Shown piece by piece: positions 1-5,879 of a stretch of DNA of 9,192 nt (positions within the stretch are counted from its first letter, which is position 1; every line of letters starts with the position of its first letter). The stretch is from the NCBI GenBank assembly GCA_003021325.1, contig PXQM01000163.1, positions 1 through 9,192 of the forward strand, read 5' to 3'. The stretch comes from Halobacteriales archaeon QH_10_70_21. Lineage in GTDB: Archaea > Halobacteriota > Halobacteria > Halobacteriales > Haloarculaceae. The translations under genes and the position numbers were made by a program. Under the pieces are notes generated by a model. It saw only the letters and a list, made by a program, of their open reading frames with translations, ran no database searches and was not told the origin of the DNA.

Positions 1-517
1 CACGCCGAGAGAGCAGGTCGGGGTAGTTCACTGCCAGTTCCGTTCTGTACTTTTCGTCCCTTCCCTGCATCGGAAATTCCGGTTGCTTGAATCGCTTCCA
101 AGTGCTTCTCCTCAAGCTCTGAATCTTCGAATATTTCCATTGCCCGCTGTGCCTGAGGACGGTCCTCATTCAGTTGCTTAAGCGATTTTTCCACCATCCT
201 ATTTCGAGGATGACCACAAGACTGGCAGACTGCCGGTTGAGGGGCAGCCACAGGCCCTCATTAAACTAATTCCTCCGGAAATGGTGCAAGATGTGTTTCA
301 TTCCGATCGTGAGGTACCTTCCATACGTCAATAGGGTCGTAATAAACTGTTTTAAACCCGAACTTGTCGAGGTAGTATCCGTTTCGGGGGTAAAACAGAA
401 AATATACTCGTGCCGATTTACAAAACGGTCATCAGAAGCGGTTGGCATTCCATTCGGTTTATGACAAATGATTTCATTCCGCACACGCCATCCTTGCTCT
501 TTTGCGGCAAGCGGCCG
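1..517 (-). pseudogene. Decayed, truncated site-specific DNA methyltransferase (N4-cytosine/N6-adenine type)
   Basis: This is a remnant of a beta-class DNA methyltransferase. Reading leftwards, one frame (about 517 to 398) encodes GWRVRNEIICHKPNGMPT followed by a DRF..RHEYIF block, typical of the middle of these enzymes. Near position 398 the homology moves to another frame and continues with YPRNGYYLDKFGFK, VYYDPIDVWKVPHDRNETH and LAPFPEELV. Two consecutive stops (263-258) interrupt that frame. It then resumes with a CxxC zinc-ribbon piece (VCQSCGHP) and HLEAIQATGISDAGKG and QNGTGS blocks up to the window edge. The N-terminal DPPY/SPPY catalytic motif is absent: the similarity stops at about 517, next to the regulator gene. 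The C-terminal AdoMet motif would lie beyond the left edge. With one frameshift, in-frame stops and no 5' end, it cannot make an active enzyme. Its lower GC suggests acquired DNA. N4 versus N6 specificity cannot be told. Confidence 0.8.
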
Positions 518-532
518 AGCGGTGCTCGGGCC
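513..532. repeat. Imperfect hairpin at the methylase/chromosome junction
   Basis: GGCCGAGC (513-520) and GCTCGGGCC (524-532) can pair around a 3-nt loop with one bulged G. It lies where the low-GC methylase remnant meets GC-rich DNA, 55 nt past the stop of the ModE-like gene. It could be a transcript end for the tup operon, a recombination scar, or chance in GC-rich DNA. There is no T-rich tract on the minus-strand side. Confidence 0.3.
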
Positions 533-587
533 AGGGAGTGAACCACCCCGGTGCCGGACACGGAGAACCCCTCGGGCACGCGGGGCG

Positions 588-1277
588 CTACGGGTCGACC
601 TCGATGGCTCTGGCCGCCGTCGTCTTGAACGCGGCGACCACCTCGTCGCCCGCCTCGATGCCGAGCCGGTCGACGCTCTCCTCCGTGACGACCGATTCGA
701 GCGCCACGTCGTCCGCAATCGCGACCGTGACGGTCGCGATTCGACCCTCGACCACGAGGTCGCTGACGGTTCCCGCCAGCTGATTTCTGAGGCTCGTGTG
801 GCCGTCCGACGCCGACCGTGGCTGCATCAGCACGACGGCGTCCGCCCGCACCGCGACCTCGACCTCGGTTGCCGGCGTCGGGACGCGGGCCGTTATCTCC
901 CCGGCGGGCGTGCGGACGGCCGCCAGGTCGCCGTCCTGCGCCACGACGGTGCCGGGGATGACGGCTTCGGGAACGGTCGTGACGCCGGAGAGCTCGACCG
1001 CCAGCCGCTCGAACTGCCGGATGAGAGCGAGCGCGTCGGCCGTCAGCTCGGTCCCGCCCCCCTCCCTGCCGCCCCGGCTCCGCCGGGTCAGCTGGCCGAC
1101 GGCCTCCTCGAGTTCGACCACCCGCCGCTGGAGGTGCGGGTACGACCGCCCCAGTTCGTCCGCCGCCCCGTGCATCGACCCACAGTGGTCGATGGCGCGG
1201 AGCATCTCGACGTCGCGACTGGTGACGGTGGTCTCGTCGATGGCGAGGTGGGGTTCGAAACCCTTGCTGAGAGTCAT
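588..1277 (-). CDS. ModE-like winged-helix/TOBE-domain transcriptional regulator
   Basis: Predicted molybdate/tungstate-responsive regulator of 229 residues. Residues about 18-90 resemble the LysR-type winged helix of ModE: a helix-turn-helix (GSMHGAADELGRSYPHLQRR), then a glycine-rich wing with RGGREGGGTELT, close to the ModE wing. Residues about 100-148 look like a first, divergent TOBE/Mop-type half. Residues about 161-227 form a clear TOBE domain beginning SLRNQLAGTV, the usual oxyanion-binding signature. It starts 36 nt after tupC on the same strand with no obvious promoter between, so it is probably the last gene of the tup operon. By analogy with ModE it would bind tungstate or molybdate and repress uptake; that is inference. 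No operator can be assigned with confidence. Confidence 0.85.
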   Translation of the reverse strand: MTLSKGFEPHLAIDETTVTSRDVEMLRAIDHCGSMHGAADELGRSYPHLQRRVVELEEAVGQLTRRSRGGREGGGTELTADALALIRQFERLAVELSGVTTVPEAVIPGTVVAQDGDLAAVRTPAGEITARVPTPATEVEVAVRADAVVLMQPRSASDGHTSLRNQLAGTVSDLVVEGRIATVTVAIADDVALESVVTEESVDRLGIEAGDEVVAAFKTTAARAIEVDP

Positions 1278-1313
1278 CGATGAATCGCCCGAGCGAGCGG
1301 TACTCCGGGTGGC

Positions 1314-2075
1314 TCAGTATACCAGCTCTCCCGAGATAAATTTCCGGGTGCGGTCGTCGTCGGGGTCCTCGAAGACGACCTCCGTCGGCGCGACCTCGGT
1401 GACGCGGCCGTCGAGCAGCACCGCGACCCGGTCGGCCACCCGCTCGGCCTGGTGCATGTCGTGGGTCGCGACGACGACCCCGATGCCCCGGCTCCGGGCC
1501 TCGGCGATGGCCTCCTCGATGACGGCGGTGTTCCGCGGGTCCAGGTCCGACGTCGGCTCGTCGAGCAGCAGGACGTCCGGGTCGTAGGCCAGCGCGCGGG
1601 CGAACGAGGTGCGCTGGGCCTCGCCGCCCGAGAGTGACGAGGCGTGCTGGCTCCGCTTGTCGGTCAGCCCGACGACGTCGAGCGCCTCGCGGACGGCCTC
1701 GGGGCGGCTGGTCGAGCCCACCGCCGAGCGGAGCCGACGCCGGAGGCGGGCGGACCAGGACCGACGAACCCGGAGCCCGTACTCGACGTTGCGGGCGACC
1801 GGGGCGTCGAAGAGGCTCGCATCCTGGAACACCATCCCGACCCGCCGGCGCAGCGACAGCCGCTCGGATTCGTCGACAGCCCACGCGTCGGTGCCGTCGA
1901 GCGTGACGCGGCCCTCGTCGGGTTCGAGCGCGAGCGCCAGCGTCCGGAGGAGCGTCGTCTTGCCGACCCCCGAGGGGCCGATGACGGCGACGACCTCGCC
2001 GGCCTCGACGTCGAGCGAGAGCTCCCGGAAGACGCGGTCGTCGAACGACTGCGAGACGCCGGTCGCCCGGAGCAT
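1314..2075 (-). CDS. tupC: Tungstate ABC transporter ATP-binding protein
   Basis: ABC ATPase of 253 residues that powers oxyanion import through the adjacent permease. The nucleotide-binding domain is complete: Walker A GPSGVGKT at 33-40, Q-loop Q84, signature LSGGEAQR at 148-155, Walker B VLLLDEP at 168-174, D-loop around SDLD (176-179) and switch histidine H205. There is no C-terminal TOBE domain, unlike ModC or CysA; oxyanion sensing seems to be left to the next gene's TOBE protein. The ATG shares one base with the tupB stop (TGATG), which fixes the start and suggests translational coupling, even though the frame stays open much further upstream. Tungstate specificity rests on the binding protein. 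Confidence 0.92.
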   Translation of the reverse strand: MLRATGVSQSFDDRVFRELSLDVEAGEVVAVIGPSGVGKTTLLRTLALALEPDEGRVTLDGTDAWAVDESERLSLRRRVGMVFQDASLFDAPVARNVEYGLRVRRSWSARLRRRLRSAVGSTSRPEAVREALDVVGLTDKRSQHASSLSGGEAQRTSFARALAYDPDVLLLDEPTSDLDPRNTAVIEEAIAEARSRGIGVVVATHDMHQAERVADRVAVLLDGRVTEVAPTEVVFEDPDDDRTRKFISGELVY

Positions 2076-2797
2076 CAGCGCTGCACCCCCTGGTCGCCGA
2101 GCCGGACCACGACCACGTTGACGGCCAACACGAGCACGACGAGGACCGCCCCGAGCACCATCGCCGTGTCGTACTGGCCCTGGCGGGCCTCGAGCTGGAT
2201 CGCGGTCGTCAACGTTCGTGTCTTCGAGATACCGTCCGCGCCCGTGATGTTGCCGCCGACGATGAGGACCGACCCCACCTCGCTGATGGCGCGGCCGAAG
2301 CCGGCAAGAATTGCCGTCGCGATGCCGTACCGGGCCTCCTTGAGCACGACCAGCGCCACGTCGACCCGCGTTCCGCCGAGGACGTGGGCGGCGTCGCAGA
2401 CGTTCTCGTCGACGCCAGTGATGGCCGCGAGACTGATGGCCGTGATCGGTGGCGTCGCGAGCACGAACTGCGACAGGATCATCGCCTCCTTCGTGAACAC
2501 GAGGTCCAGCGGGCCGAGCGGTCCCTGGCTGGAGACGGCGAACAGGACGACCAGGCCGACGACCACGCTGGGAAAGCCCATCCCGGTGTTGATGACCGAC
2601 GTCACGAACTGCCGGCCGCGGAAGTCGGTCAGACCCATGGCGACGGCGACGGGGACGCTGAACAGCGTGCTGAGCGTCACCGCGACGACGCTCACGTACA
2701 GCGAGACGAAGACGATGCTCCGGACGTACCCCTCCCTGAACGGCGACTCGAGGACGGCCGGCAGCAGCTGGACGACTGGTTCGAGCGGCACGATCAC
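2075..2797 (-). CDS. tupB: Tungstate ABC transporter permease
   Basis: Integral membrane subunit of 240 residues that forms the oxyanion channel in the cytoplasmic membrane. Hydrophobic segments lie at about 28-56, 70-90, 106-126, 147-167 and 212-235. The coupling region that contacts the ATPase is visible as [10 protein letters not shown] (135-144), the EAA-type loop, followed by [17 protein letters not shown] (166-182), strongly conserved in TupB-type permeases. The chosen start is GTG at 2797, which overlaps the tupA stop as GTGA; no nearby ATG fits. Size and topology match the family and there is no sign of damage. Confidence 0.92.
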   Translation of the reverse strand: MIVPLEPVVQLLPAVLESPFREGYVRSIVFVSLYVSVVAVTLSTLFSVPVAVAMGLTDFRGRQFVTSVINTGMGFPSVVVGLVVLFAVSSQGPLGPLDLVFTKEAMILSQFVLATPPITAISLAAITGVDENVCDAAHVLGGTRVDVALVVLKEARYGIATAILAGFGRAISEVGSVLIVGGNITGADGISKTRTLTTAIQLEARQGQYDTAMVLGAVLVVLVLAVNVVVVRLGDQGVQR

Positions 2798-3717
2798 TCG
2801 TCGGCGTCGTCGTCACTCCAGCCTTCCGGAACGTACTGCTGGAAGGCGGGCTCTTCCGAGACGGCCTCGGGGAAGAACAGCGGCTCCCCGTTCACCTCGT
2901 AGGCCGCGATGGCCTCCTGTGCGCCGGGGCTGGTTATCCAGCCGATGTAGGCCATCGCGAGGTCGTAGTTGACGTCCTCGTGGACGCCTGGGTTGACCGC
3001 CATGATGCCGTAGGGGTTCGCGAGGCTCCCCGGACCGTCCTCGATGGGACCCTGGACCAGAACGACGAGGTCGACCTCCGAGCGCTGTGCGATGAACGTC
3101 CCGCGGTCCGAGAGCGTGTAGGCTCCCTGCTGGGTCGCGACGTTGAGCGCCTCGCCCATCCCGGTCCCGGTCTCCTGATACCACTCGCCACCCGGGTCGG
3201 TTCCCGCGGCCTCCCAGAGGTTCAGTTCCTTCGTGTGCGTGCCCGAGTCGTCGCCGCGGGAGACGAACGTCGCCTCCGCCTCGGCGATTGCGGTCAGCGC
3301 CTCCGTCGCCGAGGCCATCCCCTGGATTCCAGCGGGGTCGTCCTCCGGCCCGACGACGACGAAGTCGTTGAACATGAGGTCGCGGCGGTTGACGCCGTGG
3401 CCGTTCCGCATGAACTCGTCCTCGAGGCCGCGGGCGTGGACCATTACCACGTCCGAATCGCCGTTCCGAGCGGTCTCGAGGGCCGCCCCCGTCCCCTGCG
3501 CGACCGCGTCGACGGTCACGCCGTACATCTCCTCGAAGTCGGTGTGAATCTCGTCGAGCAGTCCCGTGTCGTAGGTGCTCGTCGTGGTCGTGAGCGTCAG
3601 CGTCTCGCCGGCCACCGCCGGCCGGTCGCCGCTCTCCCCGCGTCCGACGCATCCGGCGACCCCGGCCAGCACTCCCGCTCCCGCCGTCGCGATGAATCGG
3701 CGGCGTTGTATCGGCAT
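2794..3717 (-). CDS. tupA: Tungstate ABC transporter substrate-binding lipoprotein
   Basis: Extracellular, membrane-tethered binding protein of 307 residues and first gene of the tup operon. The N-terminus has a twin-arginine motif (QRRRFI, 4-9), a hydrophobic stretch and a lipobox VAGC with Cys23, so Tat export and lipid anchoring are expected. TupA family signatures follow in order: [12 protein letters not shown] (44-55), where the TTTS stretch is part of the oxyanion site, QGTGAALE (74-81), [10 protein letters not shown] (86-95), [10 protein letters not shown] (115-124) and [12 protein letters not shown] (153-164). The C-terminus is very acidic. The frame is open upstream, but the ATG at 3717 is placed just before the Tat motif and fits the TATA spacing. 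Tungstate is the most likely ligand; molybdate cannot be excluded. Confidence 0.92.
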   Translation of the reverse strand: MPIQRRRFIATAGAGVLAGVAGCVGRGESGDRPAVAGETLTLTTTTSTYDTGLLDEIHTDFEEMYGVTVDAVAQGTGAALETARNGDSDVVMVHARGLEDEFMRNGHGVNRRDLMFNDFVVVGPEDDPAGIQGMASATEALTAIAEAEATFVSRGDDSGTHTKELNLWEAAGTDPGGEWYQETGTGMGEALNVATQQGAYTLSDRGTFIAQRSEVDLVVLVQGPIEDGPGSLANPYGIMAVNPGVHEDVNYDLAMAYIGWITSPGAQEAIAAYEVNGEPLFFPEAVSEEPAFQQYVPEGWSDDDADE

Positions 3718-3741
3718 AGAAACACCGACGGACCGGCAGCC

Positions 3742-3784
3742 GTTATAGCTTTCGCCGGGACAGTAACCCCACACAGTTAAAAAT
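3742..3784 (-). promoter_or_regulatory. Candidate tupA operon promoter (two TATA-like elements)
   Basis: Read on the minus strand, GCTATAACGG (TATA core 3747-3742) lies about 28 nt before the tupA ATG, a leaderless arrangement common in haloarchaea. A second, more canonical element, CGATTTTTAACTG (core 3784-3777), lies about 60 nt upstream and would give a leader of about 35 nt. Which one is used cannot be decided by eye. Confidence 0.5.
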
Positions 3785-3785
3785 C

Positions 3786-3987
3786 GGGCGACCCGGCCGA
3801 TCGAATCGTTCCCCCGGAGTCGTATTTCATGTCTTCGAGAGCGTTTCTCCTGTCGATTCCCGGCCGAGAGGCTCAATCCACGAACAGTTACGTCCGACCG
3901 GTAGCACCCGGTCCTCCGGGACACCCCGGGAGCCACCGATTCCGATGGCGGTCCGATCCGGAGCCGACGCTACCGGGCCGGCGGTTC
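3786..3987. other. Intergenic stretch without a convincing gene; two adjacent small hairpins
   Basis: No reading frame here looks like a gene. Two neighbouring stem-loops can be drawn: GACCGG/CCGGTC (3896-3901 with 3908-3913, 6-nt loop) and CTCCGGG/CCCGGGAG with one bulge (3914-3920 with 3925-3932). Such stems arise easily in GC-rich DNA, so their function is unknown. Confidence 0.35.
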
Positions 3988-4003
3988 ATACTGCCGGCTG
4001 TAA
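3988..4003 (+). repeat. Inverted 16-bp repeat, left copy (imperfect dyad)
   Basis: ATACTGCCGGCTGTAA is repeated exactly and in inverse orientation at 4082-4097. The inner 14 bp (TAC-T-GCCGGC-T-GTA) are themselves palindromic at 12 positions, with GCCGGC at the centre. This resembles a binding site for a dimeric protein or the end of a small element. Confidence 0.75.
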
Positions 4004-4081
4004 CGATCTGAAACAGAGGTGCTGGCATCCGGGGTCCACAGACCCACTGCCGTCGAACATCTAGAACGAATCTTCACGTAA

Positions 4082-4097
4082 TTACAGCCGGCAGTAT
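4082..4097 (-). repeat. Inverted 16-bp repeat, right copy (imperfect dyad)
   Basis: TTACAGCCGGCAGTAT is the exact reverse complement of 3988-4003. The copies are 78 nt apart and their centres are 94 bp apart, close to nine helical turns. The flanks are unrelated beyond the 16 bp. Confidence 0.75.
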
Positions 4098-4109
4098 CAG
4101 GCACCTGAC

Positions 4110-4138
4110 GGTCGTCTCTGGCGGGCGTCGAGACGACC
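4110..4138. repeat. Perfect 9-bp stem-loop
   Basis: GGTCGTCTC (4110-4118) and GAGACGACC (4130-4138) pair perfectly around an 11-nt loop. It lies just right of the inverted repeat pair and could belong to a small RNA or a terminator. No T tract follows it on the plus strand. Confidence 0.5.
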
Positions 4139-4160
4139 CGCTGCCGTCGTGACGACCCGT

Positions 4161-4172
4161 GGGCGGCCGCCC
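4161..4172. repeat. 12-bp perfect palindrome
   Basis: GGGCGGCCGCCC reads the same on both strands and contains a NotI-type core. Base composition alone makes such palindromes fairly likely here, so it is recorded as structure only. Confidence 0.4.
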
Positions 4173-4191
4173 CACACGCGGTCGGGAATCG

Positions 4192-4217
4192 ACCGGTGAG
4201 ACCGGTTGAAGATATAT
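4192..4217 (+). promoter_or_regulatory. Operator-like ACCGGT repeat next to a TATA box
   Basis: ACCGGT occurs at 4192-4197 and 4201-4206, separated by GAG; each copy is palindromic, so the array is both a direct and an inverted repeat. A good TATA box, ATATAT (4212-4217), follows within 6 nt. Transcription would start near 4240, just before the microprotein frame. A regulator bound here would sit at the BRE/TATA region, a usual place for archaeal activators or repressors. Confidence 0.45.
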
Positions 4218-4253
4218 GTTCGCGGAGACACTACCCGAAGCAGAGGGTAGAGT

Positions 4254-4340
4254 GTGACGGCACAGAAGATAATGCTGTTCTCGTACGTCGTCGTGGTCGT
4301 CGCCGCCGTCTTCGGTATCCTCCTTTCGCTTCTTATGTAG
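4254..4340 (+). CDS. Possible single-pass membrane microprotein (28 or 22 residues)
   Basis: Short frame with either a GTG start at 4254 (28 residues, beginning MTAQKIMLF) or an ATG at 4272 (22 residues, beginning MLFSY). It ends at TAG 4338-4340. After a short N-terminus carrying one lysine, nearly everything is hydrophobic (SYVVVVVAAVFGILLSLLM), enough for one transmembrane helix. Codons are GTC/GCC-rich as in neighbouring genes, and an in-frame stop at 4248-4250 bounds it upstream. A TATA box about 40 nt upstream supports expression. It is followed by about 110 nt and the HalX gene on the same strand. I recognise no family. The frame is so short that chance is a real alternative. Confidence 0.4.
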   Translation: MTAQKIMLFSYVVVVVAAVFGILLSLLM

Positions 4341-4449
4341 ACGCGGCCGGCGACACCCTCCGTCGGGCGCGGGGTCGACGGCTTCGCGCGCTGAAAACAG
4401 TCGCAACGCCTTACTTGTCCGAAACCTATCGATGTCGTATGGGGGCGCC

Positions 4450-5022
4450 ATGAGCGAGGACACACCGACCGTGCTGGTCGTGGACGACGAACGCGACCTC
4501 GCGGATCTCTACGCCGCGTGGCTCGCAGAGGAGTACGACGTTCGAACCGCCTACGGGGGGGAGGAGGCCATCGCCGGGATGGACGAATCGGTCGACGTCG
4601 CGCTCGTCGACCGGCTGATGCCGCAGGTCTCGGGCGGCGAGGTCGTCGAACGCGTCCGCGAGGATGGGTACGACTGTAGGATCTCGATGGTCACCGCCGT
4701 CGAGCCGGACTTCGACATCATCGAGATGGGCTTCGACGAGTACGTCGTCAAGCCGGTCCAGCGCGAGAACCTCGAGGAGGTCGTCGAGACGCTGCTCTCG
4801 CGGGCCACCTACGACGACCAGCTCCAGGAGATGTTCTCGCTGGCGTCGAAGGTCGCAGCCCTCAAGACCCAGAAGACGCCCCGGGAGCTCAAGGAGAACG
4901 ACTCCTACCAGGAGCTGACCGAGCGGCTCGAAGAACTGCGCGAGGAGATCGGCCGGACCACGGAGGAGCTGACCGAACGTGACTTCGAGGTCGAGCTACG
5001 ACAGCTGAACGTCGACTCCTGA
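4450..5022 (+). CDS. HalX-domain response regulator
   Basis: Haloarchaeal receiver-domain protein of 190 residues. The receiver (about 6-118) has the acidic pocket D12/D13, phospho-acceptor D54 (VDRLMP), switch T82 and K101 in VVKPV. Residues about 120-185 form the charged, helical HalX domain, rich in leucine heptads (ELTERLEELREEI), likely a coiled coil or dimer interface rather than a known DNA-binding fold. The start MSEDTPTVLVVDDE matches the usual family beginning and has GGGGGCG just upstream; an in-frame ATG at 4432 would add six residues and is the alternative. No histidine kinase lies beside it, so it is an orphan regulator within this window. A TTACTT element at 4411-4416 is a possible TATA box. 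Confidence 0.9.
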   Translation: MSEDTPTVLVVDDERDLADLYAAWLAEEYDVRTAYGGEEAIAGMDESVDVALVDRLMPQVSGGEVVERVREDGYDCRISMVTAVEPDFDIIEMGFDEYVVKPVQRENLEEVVETLLSRATYDDQLQEMFSLASKVAALKTQKTPRELKENDSYQELTERLEELREEIGRTTEELTERDFEVELRQLNVDS

Positions 5023-5087
5023 CCCGGCCGCCCAGCGCCCGTTCTCACCCGTCTCTCGTCGCCACCGTCCCGGCAGATACCTCTGGC

Positions 5088-5105
5088 GCCGGCCTGTCAG
5101 CCGGC
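5088..5105. terminator. Stem-loop between convergent halX and crcB genes
   Basis: GCCGGC (5088-5093) and GCCGGC (5100-5105) can pair around a 6-nt loop that includes the crcB stop codon. Its place between convergent genes fits a shared transcript end, but there is no T tract. Confidence 0.3.
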
Positions 5106-5465
5106 GACGGCTGCACCGAGAACCGTCCCGAGCAGCGCCGCCGGGAGGGCGAGCGCGAGCATGCCGGCGGCGTTCGCGACGGCGGCGGTGCCACGGCCGT
5201 CCTCGGCCAGCCGGATGGTCTCGACGGCGAACGACGAGAAGGTGGTGAACGCGCCACAGAACCCGGCGCCGGCGGCGAGGCGGACGGCTCCACCAACGGG
5301 AGCGCCGAGAACGACCCCCAGCAGCAGGCTCCCGGCGACGTTGACGAGGAGCGTGTCGAGTGCGCGTCGCTCGATACGCTCGCCCACGGCGTAGCGTGCG
5401 AGTGCGCCGGCAGAGCCCCCGAGCCCAACCGCGAGGGCGGTCACGAACGCCACAGGACCACCCAT
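5097..5465 (-). CDS. crcB: CrcB/Fluc fluoride channel subunit (second gene)
   Basis: Small membrane protein of 122 residues with four hydrophobic segments; CrcB/Fluc proteins form dimeric fluoride channels that expel F-. Family motifs in order: GGSAGALARY (16-25), DTLLVNVAGSLLLG (37-50) with the pore asparagine N42, and GFCGAFTTFSSF (68-79) with the two pore phenylalanines F76 and F79. The ATG at 5465 lies inside the preceding crcB gene, overlapping it by 25 nt, so the two are co-transcribed and probably coupled. Paired crcB genes usually make a heteromeric channel. The C-terminus is short and hydrophobic. Confidence 0.92.
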   Translation of the reverse strand: MGGPVAFVTALAVGLGGSAGALARYAVGERIERRALDTLLVNVAGSLLLGVVLGAPVGGAVRLAAGAGFCGAFTTFSSFAVETIRLAEDGRGTAAVANAAGMLALALPAALLGTVLGAAVAG

Positions 5466-5800
5466 CTCGCGACGGCGACGGCCAGGAGACCGAGCGCGTA
5501 GTTCGCGGCCACGTTCCCCGCCGCGAACACCGGCGAGAGGGCGACCGTCTCGGCGGCGAACGCACTGTAGGTCGTGAACGACGAGAGGAAGCCGGTCGCG
5601 ACGACGAGTCGAGCCGTTTCGGGTATCCGCCGGAGCTCGGAGGTGCCGTAGACGAGCAACCCGAGCAGGAACGCGCCGGCGACGTTGACCGCCAGCGTGC
5701 CCCACGGGAACGCCGTCGGCAGCGCGGTAGCGACGGCGTACCGACTGGTCGCACCAGCGAATCCCCCGACGCCGACCAGCGCGACGGACCGGACGTCCAC
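5441..5800 (-). CDS. crcB: CrcB/Fluc fluoride channel subunit (first gene)
   Basis: Partner fluoride channel subunit of 119 residues from the chosen GTG start, with four hydrophobic segments. Motifs: GGFAGATSRY (12-21), GTLAVNVAGAFLLG (34-47) with N39, and GFLSSFTTYSAF (70-81). In the last motif the first pore phenylalanine is a tyrosine (Y78) while F81 is kept, so the two subunits differ in the pore box. The frame is open to an ATG at 5881, but that start would overlap the divergent gene's start codon and its TATA box. The GTG at 5800 gives the normal family length. I saw no crcB-type fluoride riboswitch upstream. Confidence 0.9.
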   Translation of the reverse strand: MDVRSVALVGVGGFAGATSRYAVATALPTAFPWGTLAVNVAGAFLLGLLVYGTSELRRIPETARLVVATGFLSSFTTYSAFAAETVALSPVFAAGNVAANYALGLLAVAVARWVVLWRS

Positions 5801-5849
5801 GTGTGCTGGTCCGCGAGCGAACACAGGTACCTTGCGGTTCCCGCGAGGG

Positions 5850-5856
5850 TTTATAT
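5850..5856 (+). promoter_or_regulatory. TATA box in the divergent crcB / membrane-protein intergenic region
   Basis: TTTATAT is centred about 27 nt before the ATG at 5880, which predicts a leaderless transcript of the rightward gene. On the other strand the same bases read ATATAAA and could also serve crcB with a leader of about 27 nt, so the element may work both ways. Confidence 0.6.
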
Positions 5857-5879
5857 CCGAGAGCGGGACCACCGACCCC

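Noticed and set aside
418..1884. Long minus-strand open frame of 488 residues rich in Arg, Gly and Pro
   Set aside because: It overlaps the TOBE regulator and tupC in a different frame and has the Arg/Pro/Gly bias of a GC-rich shadow frame.
1644..2972. Plus-strand open frame of 442 residues
   Set aside because: It is antisense to the intact tupC, tupB and tupA genes and shows no family motifs; high GC keeps the opposite strand open.
3896..3932. tRNA-like or structured RNA suggested by two adjacent hairpins
   Set aside because: No cloverleaf, anticodon arm or T-loop consensus could be drawn; the stems are short and GC-driven.
3829..4011. Plus-strand 60-residue open frame in the tupA/halX gap
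   Set aside because: No promoter at a sensible distance, no recognisable domain, and its end runs through the inverted repeat.
3988..4097. Complete insertion sequence or CRISPR repeat
   Set aside because: Only two inverted copies, 78 nt apart, with no transposase frame, no visible target duplication and no regularly spaced repeats.
4196..4453. Plus-strand 85-residue frame overlapping the microprotein
   Set aside because: The composition is Arg-rich shadow-like, and it has no recognisable domain.
4074..4465. Two overlapping minus-strand frames of 122-129 residues
   Set aside because: They read through the palindromes and opposite the microprotein and HalX promoter, with no motif and no RBS or TATA box.
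5801..5879. Fluoride riboswitch upstream of crcB
   Set aside because: The conserved crcB RNA motif elements and pseudoknot pairing were not seen on the minus strand.
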